This document shows positions 15,408-24,009 of a stretch of 64,000 nt of DNA, piece by piece. The translations under genes and the position numbers were made by a program. The stretch is from Peptoniphilus_B koenoeneniae (GTDB lineage: Bacteria > Bacillota > Clostridia > Tissierellales > Peptoniphilaceae), in assembly GCF_030812875.1 (NCBI RefSeq), contig NZ_JAUSTN010000001.1, positions 1 through 64,000 of the forward strand, written 5' to 3'. Under the pieces are notes generated by a model, which was not told the origin of the DNA, did not search any database, and saw only the letters and a program-made list of their open reading frames with translations. Position 1 is the stretch's first letter, and every line of letters starts with the position of its first letter.

Positions 15408-15800
15408 TTGAAATTGTCCACCAAGGGAAGGTATGGTCTTATGGCAATGTACAGACTTATGGAAAATTATGGCAAGGGACCTGTTTCCATAAGAGATATA
15501 GCAAATTCTGAAAATTTATCCGAGGCATACCTTGAACAACTTTTTATTTTATTAAAAAAAGCAAAATTAATTGAATCAAAGAGAGGGGCAAATGGAGGAT
15601 ATATTCTTTCAAAAGCTCCAGATCAAATAAAAATCGGTCAAATTATAAATGCTCTTGAAGGAGATATGGAATTAAGCTGCTGCACAAAAGATACTAAATG
15701 TCCAAAGCAAGTGGAATGTCCTACAAAAGATATTTTAAATGAGGTCCAAATAAAAATTCAAAATGTATTGGATTCAATGACTTTAAAGGATATGATGTAA
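15408..15800 (+). CDS. Rrf2-family regulator, IscR-like
   Basis: Transcription factor of 130 residues. Winged helix at 1-65 (MKLSTKGRYGLMAMYRL, SEAYLEQLFILLKKA, RGANGGY). The cluster-binding loop has C92, C98 and C104 with exactly the E. coli IscR spacing, plus an extra C91. The fourth IscR ligand, H107, is a lysine here. It probably senses Fe-S status and controls the suf genes, being placed inside that operon. It starts at a TTG after GAGGTGAT. Other members of the family without a cluster (CymR) lack these cysteines, so the IscR assignment is better. Whether a cluster is bound with three cysteines is open. Confidence 0.88.
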   Translation: MKLSTKGRYGLMAMYRLMENYGKGPVSIRDIANSENLSEAYLEQLFILLKKAKLIESKRGANGGYILSKAPDQIKIGQIINALEGDMELSCCTKDTKCPKQVECPTKDILNEVQIKIQNVLDSMTLKDMM

Positions 15801-15802
15801 GT

Positions 15803-16906
15803 ATGATTTATTTTGATAATGCGGCAACTACAAAAATACATCCTCAAGTCTTGGAAGAGATGTATGAAGCCTATAAAACAATAAGTGGCAACCCTTCAAG
15901 CGTATATTCTCTAGGGCAAGAAGCTAAAGGTGCCATTGAACATGCAAGACAAACAATAGCAAATATTATGGGAGTAAAACCTAAAGAAATCTATTTTACT
16001 TCCGGTGGAACTGAATCTGATAATTGGGCCATTAGAGGTTTATTAAAGGCCTCTAAAAAAAATCATTTAATAACCAGTACTATTGAACATCATGCTGTTT
16101 TGCACACGACAGAATATTTAAGAGAAAATGGTGCAAAAGTTGATTATGTAAAAGTTGACAAAGACGGCATCATAGATCTTGAGGAACTGGAAAGTCTTAT
16201 TAGTGAAGATACAGGTTTAATAAGCATTATGACTGCAAACAATGAAATCGGAACAATAGAACCTATTGAAGAAATTTCAAAAATTGCAAAAGCTCACAAT
16301 GTTTTATTTCACAGTGATGCGGTTCAAGGATTTTTTAATACTGATATTGATTTTAAAAAATTAGACGCAGCTTCAATGTCAGCTCATAAAATCAGAGGTC
16401 CTAAGGGTATTGGGATAATGTATTTAAGGGATGGCATAAAAATAGATAATTTAATCTTTGGAGGCTCACAAGAAAGAGGAAAAAGACCTGGTACAGAAAA
16501 TGTGCAAGGAATTATAGGTCTTAGCAAGGCCTGCCAAATAAAAAGTCAAAATGACAATAGAGCCTATGTAAAAAGTTTAAGAGACTATTTAATAAAAAAT
16601 TTGGAAGATTTAAAAATAAAAATTAACGGAAGTCTTGAAAAAAGATTGGTTGGCAATGTAAACTTTATATTAGAGGGAATTCATCAAAATATAACTTTAA
16701 TGAAACTTGATTTAGCAGGTATATGTGCATCGGCAGGATCTGCTTGTACAGCAGGGTCCTTAAGTCCATCTCATGTTTTAAAAGCAATAGGCCTTAGCGA
16801 TGAAGATGCAGCTTCTTCTATTAGGATTTCTTTAAACGAAGAAAACACCAAAGAAGAAATAGATGTTTTAATAAACCTACTAAAAAATGAGGTAAAGAAT
16901 GAATAA
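15803..16906 (+). CDS. cysteine desulfurase, IscS/NifS type (class I)
   Basis: Second desulfurase of the region, 367 residues. N terminus MIYFDNAATTKIHPQV, PLP lysine in SAHKIRGPKGIG, and catalytic C315 in the flexible loop GSACTAGSLSPSH, which is the class I signature. Such enzymes in Firmicutes usually supply sulfur for tRNA thiolation (with MnmA or ThiI) or an IscU/NifU scaffold; neither partner is next to it here. It begins two bases after the regulator and overlaps the permease gene by eight bases. Confidence 0.95.
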   Translation: MIYFDNAATTKIHPQVLEEMYEAYKTISGNPSSVYSLGQEAKGAIEHARQTIANIMGVKPKEIYFTSGGTESDNWAIRGLLKASKKNHLITSTIEHHAVLHTTEYLRENGAKVDYVKVDKDGIIDLEELESLISEDTGLISIMTANNEIGTIEPIEEISKIAKAHNVLFHSDAVQGFFNTDIDFKKLDAASMSAHKIRGPKGIGIMYLRDGIKIDNLIFGGSQERGKRPGTENVQGIIGLSKACQIKSQNDNRAYVKSLRDYLIKNLEDLKIKINGSLEKRLVGNVNFILEGIHQNITLMKLDLAGICASAGSACTAGSLSPSHVLKAIGLSDEDAASSIRISLNEENTKEEIDVLINLLKNEVKNE

Positions 16907-18143
16907 AATTGAAACTGTTCAAAAATTTATTACGCCTAAATTTTTAAGCAATTCACTTACAATTCTTTTGGGAGTTTTAGTTTTTTTGTGCATTTATTAT
17001 TTAATTAACATCGGTAATAAATACATTGAAAGAAACAAGAGAATAAGGATAGATATTCTCCTAATTTTAAAAATTGTTTTAGCCTTTATTATAGTAGGAC
17101 TTGTTGTTTTAATTTTTAACAAATATCCAATTTTAAAAAATACGGCAGGAGCAATATTTATAGCGGCTATAATGGCCTTTATTATAAATCCCATAGTAAA
17201 TAAGCTTGAAAAGAAGGGAATAAAAAGAGCATACGGAGTAATAATAGTGTATGTAATTTTTGCTCTTGTTATGGCAATTTTACTTGCAATTGTAATTCCT
17301 AAAACTGTAAGCGAAATTGGAAAATTAATTTCATCAACTCCTAAAATAATTGAAACTCTTTCAGACAAGGCAGATGAAATAACAAACAACTTGCAAAAGA
17401 TGATGGAAGGGAAATTTGCAAACTTTGCAAACAAAAGTGATGTTAACATTGTTGAACAATTTGGAAAGAGATTTTTAGATATTATAAAGAATTATCAAGA
17501 TAAACTTTTCAGCAGCATAGGCAACATTGCCAGCGGTATAAGCGGTATGCTTTCCGCTCTTGTAAAAACCTTCCTTGTTATGATATTTACATTTTATTTT
17601 ACAGTTGACAAGGAAAAGGTTAAATCTTTTATAGTCAGAAATATACCTGAAAAATATAAAAGAGATGTAATGTATGTAGCCGTAAGAATAAATGATGCCC
17701 TTCTTGAATTTGTTAAGGGAAGGCTTTTAATGGCGATTTTTGTAGGTCTTATAACTATGATTGCCCTTTTAATAGTAAGAGTGGACTTTGCAATAATTAT
17801 AGGCTTTGTAACTTGCATAGCTGATATTATTCCATATATAGGACCTTTCTTAGGATTTTTGCCGGCAGTTTTATTTGCCTTTATGGATTCTCCAATGAAG
17901 GCACTTATTGTGGGAATTATATTTGTGCTGATACAATGGGCAGAAAATAATATAATTGCCCCTAAATTGTTGGGTGATAAAATTGGTTTAAATCCACTTC
18001 TAATATTAATAGCTATAATTATTGGAGGAGGAATGTTCGGCGTAATGGGAATGATTTTAGGAGTTCCACTTATTTCCGTAATAATTATTTTAATTGATTT
18101 TATAAAACTTAAATATTATGAAAGAAAAACCGGCATAAATTGA
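16899..18143 (+). CDS. AI-2E family transporter (PF01594 type)
   Basis: Membrane protein of 414 residues with about eight helices in the typical 2+1+5 arrangement: two N-terminal helices, one near 75-110, a long soluble segment (about 150-205) and a C-terminal bundle with ITMIALLIVRVDFAIIIGF and PYIGPFLGFLPAV. Family members have been linked to autoinducer-2 export or sodium/proton exchange; the substrate here is unknown. A member of this family is also commonly found just upstream of alaS in Clostridia. Last gene of the suf transcription unit. Confidence 0.9.
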   Translation: MNKIETVQKFITPKFLSNSLTILLGVLVFLCIYYLINIGNKYIERNKRIRIDILLILKIVLAFIIVGLVVLIFNKYPILKNTAGAIFIAAIMAFIINPIVNKLEKKGIKRAYGVIIVYVIFALVMAILLAIVIPKTVSEIGKLISSTPKIIETLSDKADEITNNLQKMMEGKFANFANKSDVNIVEQFGKRFLDIIKNYQDKLFSSIGNIASGISGMLSALVKTFLVMIFTFYFTVDKEKVKSFIVRNIPEKYKRDVMYVAVRINDALLEFVKGRLLMAIFVGLITMIALLIVRVDFAIIIGFVTCIADIIPYIGPFLGFLPAVLFAFMDSPMKALIVGIIFVLIQWAENNIIAPKLLGDKIGLNPLLILIAIIIGGGMFGVMGMILGVPLISVIIILIDFIKLKYYERKTGIN

Positions 18144-18168
18144 CAAAGCCATTATTTAAATTTAAAAT
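18140..18168 (+). promoter_or_regulatory. consensus promoter ahead of alaS
   Basis: TTGACA (18140-18145), a 17-base spacer, TAAAAT (18163-18168). This is one of the best -35/-10 pairs in the window. The -35 box overlaps the stop codon of the permease gene. Transcription would begin near 18175. Confidence 0.8.
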
Positions 18169-18185
18169 GTTAATAGTTAATTACT

Positions 18186-18212
18186 GTCCTCCTGTAATTG
18201 GGAGGACTTTTT
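18186..18212 (+). terminator. terminator/attenuator between promoter and alaS
   Basis: The stem GTCCTCC/GGAGGAC with a seven-to-eight-base loop and five T's. It lies downstream of the alaS promoter and upstream of the alaS start, so transcripts from that promoter must pass it. No T-box leader is present; the space is too short. Confidence 0.85.
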
Positions 18213-18233
18213 AGAATAAAGGGGAATTTGTTA

Positions 18234-20843
18234 ATGAAAAATTTAGGACTTCATGAAATAAGAAGGGAATATTTAAAATTTTTTGAATCAAAGGGACATT
18301 TAATTTTAAAGAGTTTTTCGCTTATACCGAAAAACGATAAATCCCTTCTTTTAATCGGTGCAGGCATGGCACCTATGAAAAAATATTTTACAGGAGAACT
18401 TACACCGCCAAGAAGAAGAGTTACAACATGTCAAAAATGTATTAGAACTGGTGATATTGAAAATGTAGGCCATACTGACAGACATGCTACATTTTTTGAA
18501 ATGCTTGGGAATTTTTCTTTTGGAGATTATTTTAAACATGAAGCTATTAATTGGGCTTGGGAATTTTTAACTGAACATTTGGATATAAAACCGGAACAAC
18601 TTTGGGCAACTGTATATTTAAATGATGATGAGGCCTTTAATATTTGGAAAAATGAAATAGGTCTTCCTGAAGATAGAATTGTAAGACTTGGAAAAGATGA
18701 TAATTTCTGGGAACTTGAAGTTGGACCTTCAGGCCCCTGTAGTGAAATTTATGTAGACAGGGGAGAAAAATACGGTTGTGGTAAAGCTGATTGCAAACCG
18801 GGCTGTGATTGCGACAGATATATTGAAGTTTGGAACCTGGTATTTACACAATTTGATAAGGATGAAAAGGGAAATTATAATCCTCTTAAACATCCTAACA
18901 TTGATACCGGAATGGGACTTGAAAGAATAGCAACAGTTCTTCAAGGAACAAATAACATTTTTGAAATTGATGCAATTCAAGATATCATAAAAGAAATTGA
19001 AAAAATTTCAGGATATAAATATGGAAGTGATAAGAACAAGGACATTTCCGTTAGAGTTATAACAGACCATATAAGAGCCATGACATTTATGATTTCCGAT
19101 ACCATAAGGCCCTCTAATGAAGGTAGAGGCTATGTATTAAGAAGACTTATAAGACGTGCTGCAAGACATGGAATTATTTTAGGCATAAAGAAATCTTTCT
19201 TGGCTGACCTGTGCGATCAAATCATAGATTCTTGGAGCGTAGAGTATGAAGAGCTTAAAGAAAATAGAGAATCTATAAAAGAAGTAATAAGAAATGAAGA
19301 AGAAAAATTTCTTGAAACTCTTGATCAAGGCATGAATATTCTTGATACTTACGTTAAAAATATAGGTAAGGAAAAAACTCTATCAGGCCAAGATGCCTTT
19401 AAATTATATGACACTTATGGATTTCCTATTGATTTAACTAAAGAAATCTTAGCTGAAAGAGGTCTTAAGGTTGATGAAGAAGGCTTTGAAGAATTAATGG
19501 AAATGCAACGTCAAAGAGCAAGACAAGCAAGGGATATGGATAATATTGGCTGGACAAACAAAGAAGATGAACACCTATATGAAAATATAGAAAGTCAATT
19601 TGTAGGTTACGAAAGCGAAAAAACTCAAAGCCAAATTATAAAAATCATAAAAGACAATGAAGAAGTAGAAGAATTAAGCCAAGGCAAAGCTGTAATTTTA
19701 CTTGATAAAACACCATTTTACGGGGAAAGTGGAGGACAAATCGGAGATACAGGTTTAATTAAGGGTAAAGATTTTATCTTTAAAGTTTTAGATACTAAAA
19801 AAACTTCAAAAGGAATCCACATTCAAATAGGTGAAGTTGAAAGTGGTATAGTAAAAAAAGGTCCTGTAGAAGCTCTGGTAGACCCACAAAGACGTAGAAA
19901 CATAAGACGTAACCATTCGGTAACACATTTAGTTCATAGGGCTCTTAGAGAGGTTTTAGGAGACCATGTTCATCAAGCAGGTTCTCTTGTTACAGATTCT
20001 TATATGAGATTTGACTTCACTCACTTTGAAGCTATATCAGCACAAGATCTTAAGAAAGTTGAAGAAATTGTAAATCAAAAGATTTTCCAAGGCCTTGAAG
20101 TTGAAACTATAGTTACAAGTCCTGAAGAAGCATACAAGCTTGGAGCAGTCGGTCTTTTTGAAGAAAAATACGGAGATATAGTAAGAGTTGTAAAAATGGG
20201 AGATTTTTCAATGGAACTTTGCGGAGGAACCCATGTAAGAAACACTGCTGATATTTCCATGTTTAAGATTTTATCAGAAGGCGGAGTATCTTCAGGAGTA
20301 AGACGTATTGAATGTATAACAGGACCTAAAGTTTATGAATATTTAAATGAAAATTTGAAAACTGAAGAAGAAATTTGTAGTCTTTTAAAAACTAATAAGT
20401 CGGACATAATTTCAAAAATAAAAACAAATTCCAACGAATTAAAGGCTCTTAAAAAAGAACTTGAAGACTATAAATTACAAAGTGCAAAAAATAATGTTTC
20501 TGAAATTTTAAAGGCTTCTTATGAAATTGAAGGGGCAAAGGCTATAGTTTATAAATTTGAAGGAATTGATGTAAATACTTTGAGAAATATAGCTGACGAG
20601 GTAAAAGATAAACTTGGTCAATGTGTTCTTGTATTTTCAACTGTAAATGAAGGAAAATTAAACTTTATTGCAAGTGTAAGTAAGTCCCTTACAAATAAAT
20701 ATAATGCAGGAAATATTGTAAGAGAAGTTGCTAAGGTTACAGGAGGATCCGGAGGAGGAAGACCTGACATGGCAACTGCCGGAGGAAAAGATATTACGAA
20801 AGTTGATCAAGCGCTTGATAAAGCAAAAGAAATGATAAAATAA
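18234..20843 (+). CDS. alaS: alanyl-tRNA synthetase
   Basis: Charges tRNA-Ala. 869 residues, normal length. The class II core is N-terminal (MKNLGLHEIRREYLKFFESK, then GHTDRHATFFEMLGNFSFGDYF); the editing domain has the zinc motif HSVTHLVHRALREVLG and CGGTH; the C-Ala domain ends with GGSGGGRPDMATAGGK. The start is ATG 18234 with AAAGGGG about nine bases upstream; a TTG 36 bases earlier lies inside the terminator and was refused. It begins the conserved alaS-ireB-ruvX-DUF1292 neighbourhood. Confidence 0.98.
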   Translation: MKNLGLHEIRREYLKFFESKGHLILKSFSLIPKNDKSLLLIGAGMAPMKKYFTGELTPPRRRVTTCQKCIRTGDIENVGHTDRHATFFEMLGNFSFGDYFKHEAINWAWEFLTEHLDIKPEQLWATVYLNDDEAFNIWKNEIGLPEDRIVRLGKDDNFWELEVGPSGPCSEIYVDRGEKYGCGKADCKPGCDCDRYIEVWNLVFTQFDKDEKGNYNPLKHPNIDTGMGLERIATVLQGTNNIFEIDAIQDIIKEIEKISGYKYGSDKNKDISVRVITDHIRAMTFMISDTIRPSNEGRGYVLRRLIRRAARHGIILGIKKSFLADLCDQIIDSWSVEYEELKENRESIKEVIRNEEEKFLETLDQGMNILDTYVKNIGKEKTLSGQDAFKLYDTYGFPIDLTKEILAERGLKVDEEGFEELMEMQRQRARQARDMDNIGWTNKEDEHLYENIESQFVGYESEKTQSQIIKIIKDNEEVEELSQGKAVILLDKTPFYGESGGQIGDTGLIKGKDFIFKVLDTKKTSKGIHIQIGEVESGIVKKGPVEALVDPQRRRNIRRNHSVTHLVHRALREVLGDHVHQAGSLVTDSYMRFDFTHFEAISAQDLKKVEEIVNQKIFQGLEVETIVTSPEEAYKLGAVGLFEEKYGDIVRVVKMGDFSMELCGGTHVRNTADISMFKILSEGGVSSGVRRIECITGPKVYEYLNENLKTEEEICSLLKTNKSDIISKIKTNSNELKALKKELEDYKLQSAKNNVSEILKASYEIEGAKAIVYKFEGIDVNTLRNIADEVKDKLGQCVLVFSTVNEGKLNFIASVSKSLTNKYNAGNIVREVAKVTGGSGGGRPDMATAGGKDITKVDQALDKAKEMIK

Positions 20844-20846
20844 AAG

Positions 20847-20870
20847 AATCGGGTTTATCCCGATTTTTTT
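20847..20870 (+). terminator. terminator after alaS
   Basis: The stem AATCGGG/CCCGATT with a five-base loop is followed by T's, ending the alaS transcript. Confidence 0.9.
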
Positions 20871-20909
20871 AATGTAAATGATAATTTTTAATAAAAAATG
20901 ATAACAATG

Positions 20910-20918
20910 TGTTATAAT
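20910..20918 (+). promoter_or_regulatory. extended -10 promoter of the ireB cluster
   Basis: TGTTATAAT, 18 bases before the ireB ATG; AAGGAGG follows at once. No clear -35 box. Confidence 0.55.
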
Positions 20919-20935
20919 TAATAAGGAGGGATTTT

Positions 20936-21193
20936 ATGAGCGATATACATGAAACACAAGTTTTCAAAAAGCAAGATCTTGAAACGGAAAGAATACAAAA
21001 TATTTTAAAAACTGTTTACAGTGCCTTGGAAGAAAAGGGTTATAATCCTATTGATCAAATAATAGGTTATATTTTATCAGGAGACCCTACTTATATTACA
21101 GGCTTTAACAATGCAAGATCGATTATACAGGAAATTGAACGTGACGAATTATTGTCCGAATTATTAAAATCCTATTTAAGAAAAAAGATGTGA
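20936..21193 (+). CDS. ireB: IreB-family regulatory phosphoprotein (UPF0297, YrzL)
   Basis: Small protein of 85 residues, matching the family length and its core YNPIDQIIGYILSGDPTYITG and ERDELLSELLKSYL. In Enterococcus, IreB is phosphorylated on N-terminal threonines by the PASTA kinase IreK and affects cephalosporin resistance. T7 in HETQVF could serve here, but no PASTA kinase is encoded in the window. It sits in the conserved order alaS-ireB-ruvX-DUF1292. Confidence 0.93.
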   Translation: MSDIHETQVFKKQDLETERIQNILKTVYSALEEKGYNPIDQIIGYILSGDPTYITGFNNARSIIQEIERDELLSELLKSYLRKKM

Positions 21194-21207
21194 GAATTTC
21201 TCACATC
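21187..21207 (+). terminator. intra-operon hairpin between ireB and ruvX
   Basis: A perfect nine-base stem, GATGTGAGA/TCTCACATC with loop ATT, covers the ireB stop codon. No T tract follows, so it is more likely a pause or RNA-stability element than a full terminator. Confidence 0.55.
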
Positions 21208-21229
21208 TATTAAAATTTAGGAAATTATT

Positions 21230-21655
21230 ATGGAAAGAATATTAGGACTTGATGTAGGAGATGTCTATATAGGAGTTGCCCTGTCTGATCCTTTCGGTAT
21301 GATAGCCCAAAGTCTAACTACAATAAAAAGAATTTCAAAAGACCAAACATACGGGGAAATTAAAGAATTAATAGACAAATATGATGTAAAAAAAGTAGTG
21401 GCAGGCCTTCCTAAAAACATGAACAATACCCTTGGGCCTCAAAGCGAAAAAGTAATGAAATTTGCGGAAAAATTAAAAAATAAGTACAAAATAGAATTAA
21501 TTTATGTGGACGAGAGAATGACAACACTTTCTGCTGAAAAAGTTTTAATAGAAGGGTCAGTAAGAAGAGAAAATAGAAAAAAATATATAGATAGGATTGC
21601 CGCAACTTATATATTACAAACTTACTTGGACACTCAAAGGAGAAACAATGGATAA
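21230..21655 (+). CDS. ruvX: Holliday junction resolvase-like nuclease RuvX (YqgF)
   Basis: RNase H-fold protein of 141 residues, normal for the family. The first strand ILGLDVGDVYIGVALSDP carries the catalytic aspartate, and YVDERMTT the second acidic site. Proposed to act in pre-16S rRNA 5' end processing and possibly in recombination; the family name covers both views. It overlaps the next gene by eight bases. Confidence 0.93.
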   Translation: MERILGLDVGDVYIGVALSDPFGMIAQSLTTIKRISKDQTYGEIKELIDKYDVKKVVAGLPKNMNNTLGPQSEKVMKFAEKLKNKYKIELIYVDERMTTLSAEKVLIEGSVRRENRKKYIDRIAATYILQTYLDTQRRNNG

Positions 21656-21893
21656 ACAGGTTTTTTTTGATGAAAAAGGACAAAAATTTGAATTTATAAT
21701 CAGAGCAAAATTTGAAATAGATAATAAGGCTTATGTAGCTATGAGTCCTATTGAAGATGAGGAAAATCTTTATATTTTAAAAATTGCAAAAGATAAAGAG
21801 GGAAATGAGTATTTAAAAGGAATTGATGACGATGAATTAAATGAGGCTAAAGAAGCCTATGAAGAATTAATAGAAAAAGAGGAGGATATATGA
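21648..21893 (+). CDS. DUF1292 protein (YrzB-like)
   Basis: Acidic protein of 81 residues of unknown function, always found behind ireB and ruvX in Firmicutes. The start is ATG 21648 with AAAGGAG upstream, giving MDKQVFFDEKGQKFEF; a longer reading frame from 21597 would lie inside ruvX and is not supported. It overlaps the fur-like gene by four bases. Confidence 0.9.
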   Translation: MDKQVFFDEKGQKFEFIIRAKFEIDNKAYVAMSPIEDEENLYILKIAKDKEGNEYLKGIDDDELNEAKEAYEELIEKEEDI

Positions 21894-22348
21894 AACTTGA
21901 TAATGAATATGTAAAAAAAGTTTTAAAAGATAACGGATATAAGTTTACAAATCAAAGAGTAAAAATTTACAAGGTATTTGTAGACAATATGAATAAACAC
22001 TTAACTACTGAGGAAGTTTTTAAAATTGTATCTAAAATTGACCCTGAAATCGGTATTGCAACTGTATATAGGACAGTTCTTTTATTTAACGAGTTGGGTC
22101 TTATAAGCCAAATTTCCTTTGGAGATAATATAACGAGATATGAAATAAAATTAAATAACAACGGCCACAATCACCACCATTTAATTTGCTTGGGATGTGG
22201 AAAGGTTCAGGAAGTAAAAATAGACTTACTTGACGATATAGAAAAAGAAGTTGAAAAAAATGAAGAATTTAAAATCATCGATCATCAATTAAAATTTACC
22301 GGCTACTGTAAAGATTGTTATAAAAAATTAGCCAAGGTGAAAAAATGA
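21890..22348 (+). CDS. Fur-family metalloregulator
   Basis: Repressor of 152 residues. The winged helix (1-80) has YKFTNQRVKIYKVF and GIATVYRTVLLFNELGLI. The metal-binding half has HNHHHLICLGCGK and a C-terminal CKDC pair, the structural zinc site. It could be Fur, PerR or Zur; the sequence does not decide which. It lies between DUF1292 and RNase J, with four-base overlaps on both sides, in the place where many relatives carry mltG. Confidence 0.92.
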   Translation: MKLDNEYVKKVLKDNGYKFTNQRVKIYKVFVDNMNKHLTTEEVFKIVSKIDPEIGIATVYRTVLLFNELGLISQISFGDNITRYEIKLNNNGHNHHHLICLGCGKVQEVKIDLLDDIEKEVEKNEEFKIIDHQLKFTGYCKDCYKKLAKVKK

Positions 22349-24009
22349 AAAACAATAACAAACTTAAACTTATTCCCCTTGGAGGTCTTCACGAAATAGG
22401 AAAGAACATGACCGTTCTTGAGTACAGAGACAATATAATTATTGTAGACTGCGGTATGACTTTTCCTGAAGATGAAATGCTTGGTATTGATGTAGTTATT
22501 CCTGATATAACTTATCTTATTAACAACAAGGAAAAAATAAAGGGACTTGTACTGACTCACGGTCATGAAGACCATATAGGTGCCATTCCTTATGCCCTTA
22601 AACAAGTGAATTTTCCAATTTACGGAACACCACTTACTATGGGACTTTTAGAAAACAAGTTAAAAGAACACAGACTTCCTAATGTAGATTTAAATGTAGT
22701 TCACCAAGGAGATACAATTAAGCTTGGTAAGTTTGAGATTGAATTTATAAGAGTAAATCACTCTATTCCAGATGCCTGTGCATTGGCGATAAAATCACCA
22801 ATAGGAACGGTATTTTTTACAGGAGATTTTAAAGTAGATTTTACACCGATTTCTGGAGAACCTATAGATTTACAAAGACTTGGAGAAATAGGAAAGCGTG
22901 GGGTTCTTGCAATGGTAGGAGAATCTACAAATGTTTTGAGAAAGGGCTATTCTCTTTCAGAAAGCAATGTAGGAGAAACCTTTAACAGAATTTTTCAAGG
23001 GGCAACACCTCACAGAATAATTGTTGCAACATTTGCAAGCAATGTTCATAGAGTCCAACAAATAATTAATGCGGCAGAGCATTTTGGAAGAAAAGTTGTC
23101 CTTTCAGGTCGCAGTATGGAAACAATGATGGAAACTGCAAGAAGACTGGGCTATGTCCGTGTAAAAAAAGATACCATCATAGATATTAATTCTATGAAAA
23201 AATACAATGATGAAGAACTTGTTCTTATCACAACAGGTTCTCAAGGAGAGCCTATGAGTGCTCTTACAAGGATTGCTTTTGGAGAGCATAAAAAAATTCA
23301 GCTTACACCTAATGATATGATAATACTTTCAGCAACACCTATTCCAGGAAATGAAAACAGTGTTGCCAAGGTAATAAATAAATTACTTGAAAGTGGAGCA
23401 CAGGTTGTATATGAAGCTCTAAGTGAAATTCACGTTTCGGGTCATGCTTGTCAAGAAGAATTAAAGATGATGTTATCATTAATAAAGCCTAAATATTTTA
23501 TTCCGGCTCATGGAGAAGTAAGACACCTTTTAAAACACGCTACAATTGCAGAAAAAATGGGAATAAATGCCTCTAATATATTTATAATGGAAAATGGAAA
23601 TTGCTTGGAATTTAATAATAAATCGGCAAGTATTATAGGTGATGTTCCATCGGGAAATATACTTGTAGACGGCTTAGGCATAGGCGATGTAGGAAATATT
23701 GTTTTAAGAGATAGAAAGCATCTTTCAGAAGATGGACTTATTGCAGTCGTTGTTACAATATCAAAACAAGAGGGAAAAGTTGTTTCAGGACCAGACATTA
23801 TTTCAAGAGGATTTGTATATGTTAGAGAATCTGGAGATTTAATGGACGATGCAAGAGATGTCGTTAAGAGAACCTTAGATAGATGCACTAAAAAATCAAT
23901 AAGTGATTGGTCAACTTTAAAGACAAGTATAAGAGAAGATTTAAGAAGTTATCTATACCATCAAACTAAGAGAAACCCAATGATTTTACCAATAATAATG
24001 GAAATATAA
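22345..24009 (+). CDS. ribonuclease J
   Basis: Metallo-beta-lactamase/beta-CASP ribonuclease of 554 residues with endo- and 5'-exonuclease activity, central to mRNA decay and rRNA maturation in Firmicutes. The zinc motif is LTHGHEDHIGAIPYAL; the beta-CASP region follows (ATFASNVHRVQQII, TTGSQGEPMSAL), and PAHGEVRHL completes the site. Cannot be split into J1 or J2 from this copy alone. Overlaps its neighbours by four and one base. Confidence 0.95.
   Translation: MKNNNKLKLIPLGGLHEIGKNMTVLEYRDNIIIVDCGMTFPEDEMLGIDVVIPDITYLINNKEKIKGLVLTHGHEDHIGAIPYALKQVNFPIYGTPLTMGLLENKLKEHRLPNVDLNVVHQGDTIKLGKFEIEFIRVNHSIPDACALAIKSPIGTVFFTGDFKVDFTPISGEPIDLQRLGEIGKRGVLAMVGESTNVLRKGYSLSESNVGETFNRIFQGATPHRIIVATFASNVHRVQQIINAAEHFGRKVVLSGRSMETMMETARRLGYVRVKKDTIIDINSMKKYNDEELVLITTGSQGEPMSALTRIAFGEHKKIQLTPNDMIILSATPIPGNENSVAKVINKLLESGAQVVYEALSEIHVSGHACQEELKMMLSLIKPKYFIPAHGEVRHLLKHATIAEKMGINASNIFIMENGNCLEFNNKSASIIGDVPSGNILVDGLGIGDVGNIVLRDRKHLSEDGLIAVVVTISKQEGKVVSGPDIISRGFVYVRESGDLMDDARDVVKRTLDRCTKKSISDWSTLKTSIREDLRSYLYHQTKRNPMILPIIMEI

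Noticed and set aside
18144..18233. A T-box riboswitch ahead of alaS
   Set aside because: Only about 60 transcribed bases precede the start; no stem I, no T-box sequence. Only a terminator is present.
18198..18233. An upstream start for alaS at TTG 18198
   Set aside because: It lies inside the terminator hairpin and lacks a ribosome binding site; ATG 18234 has AAAGGGG and matches the usual AlaS N terminus.
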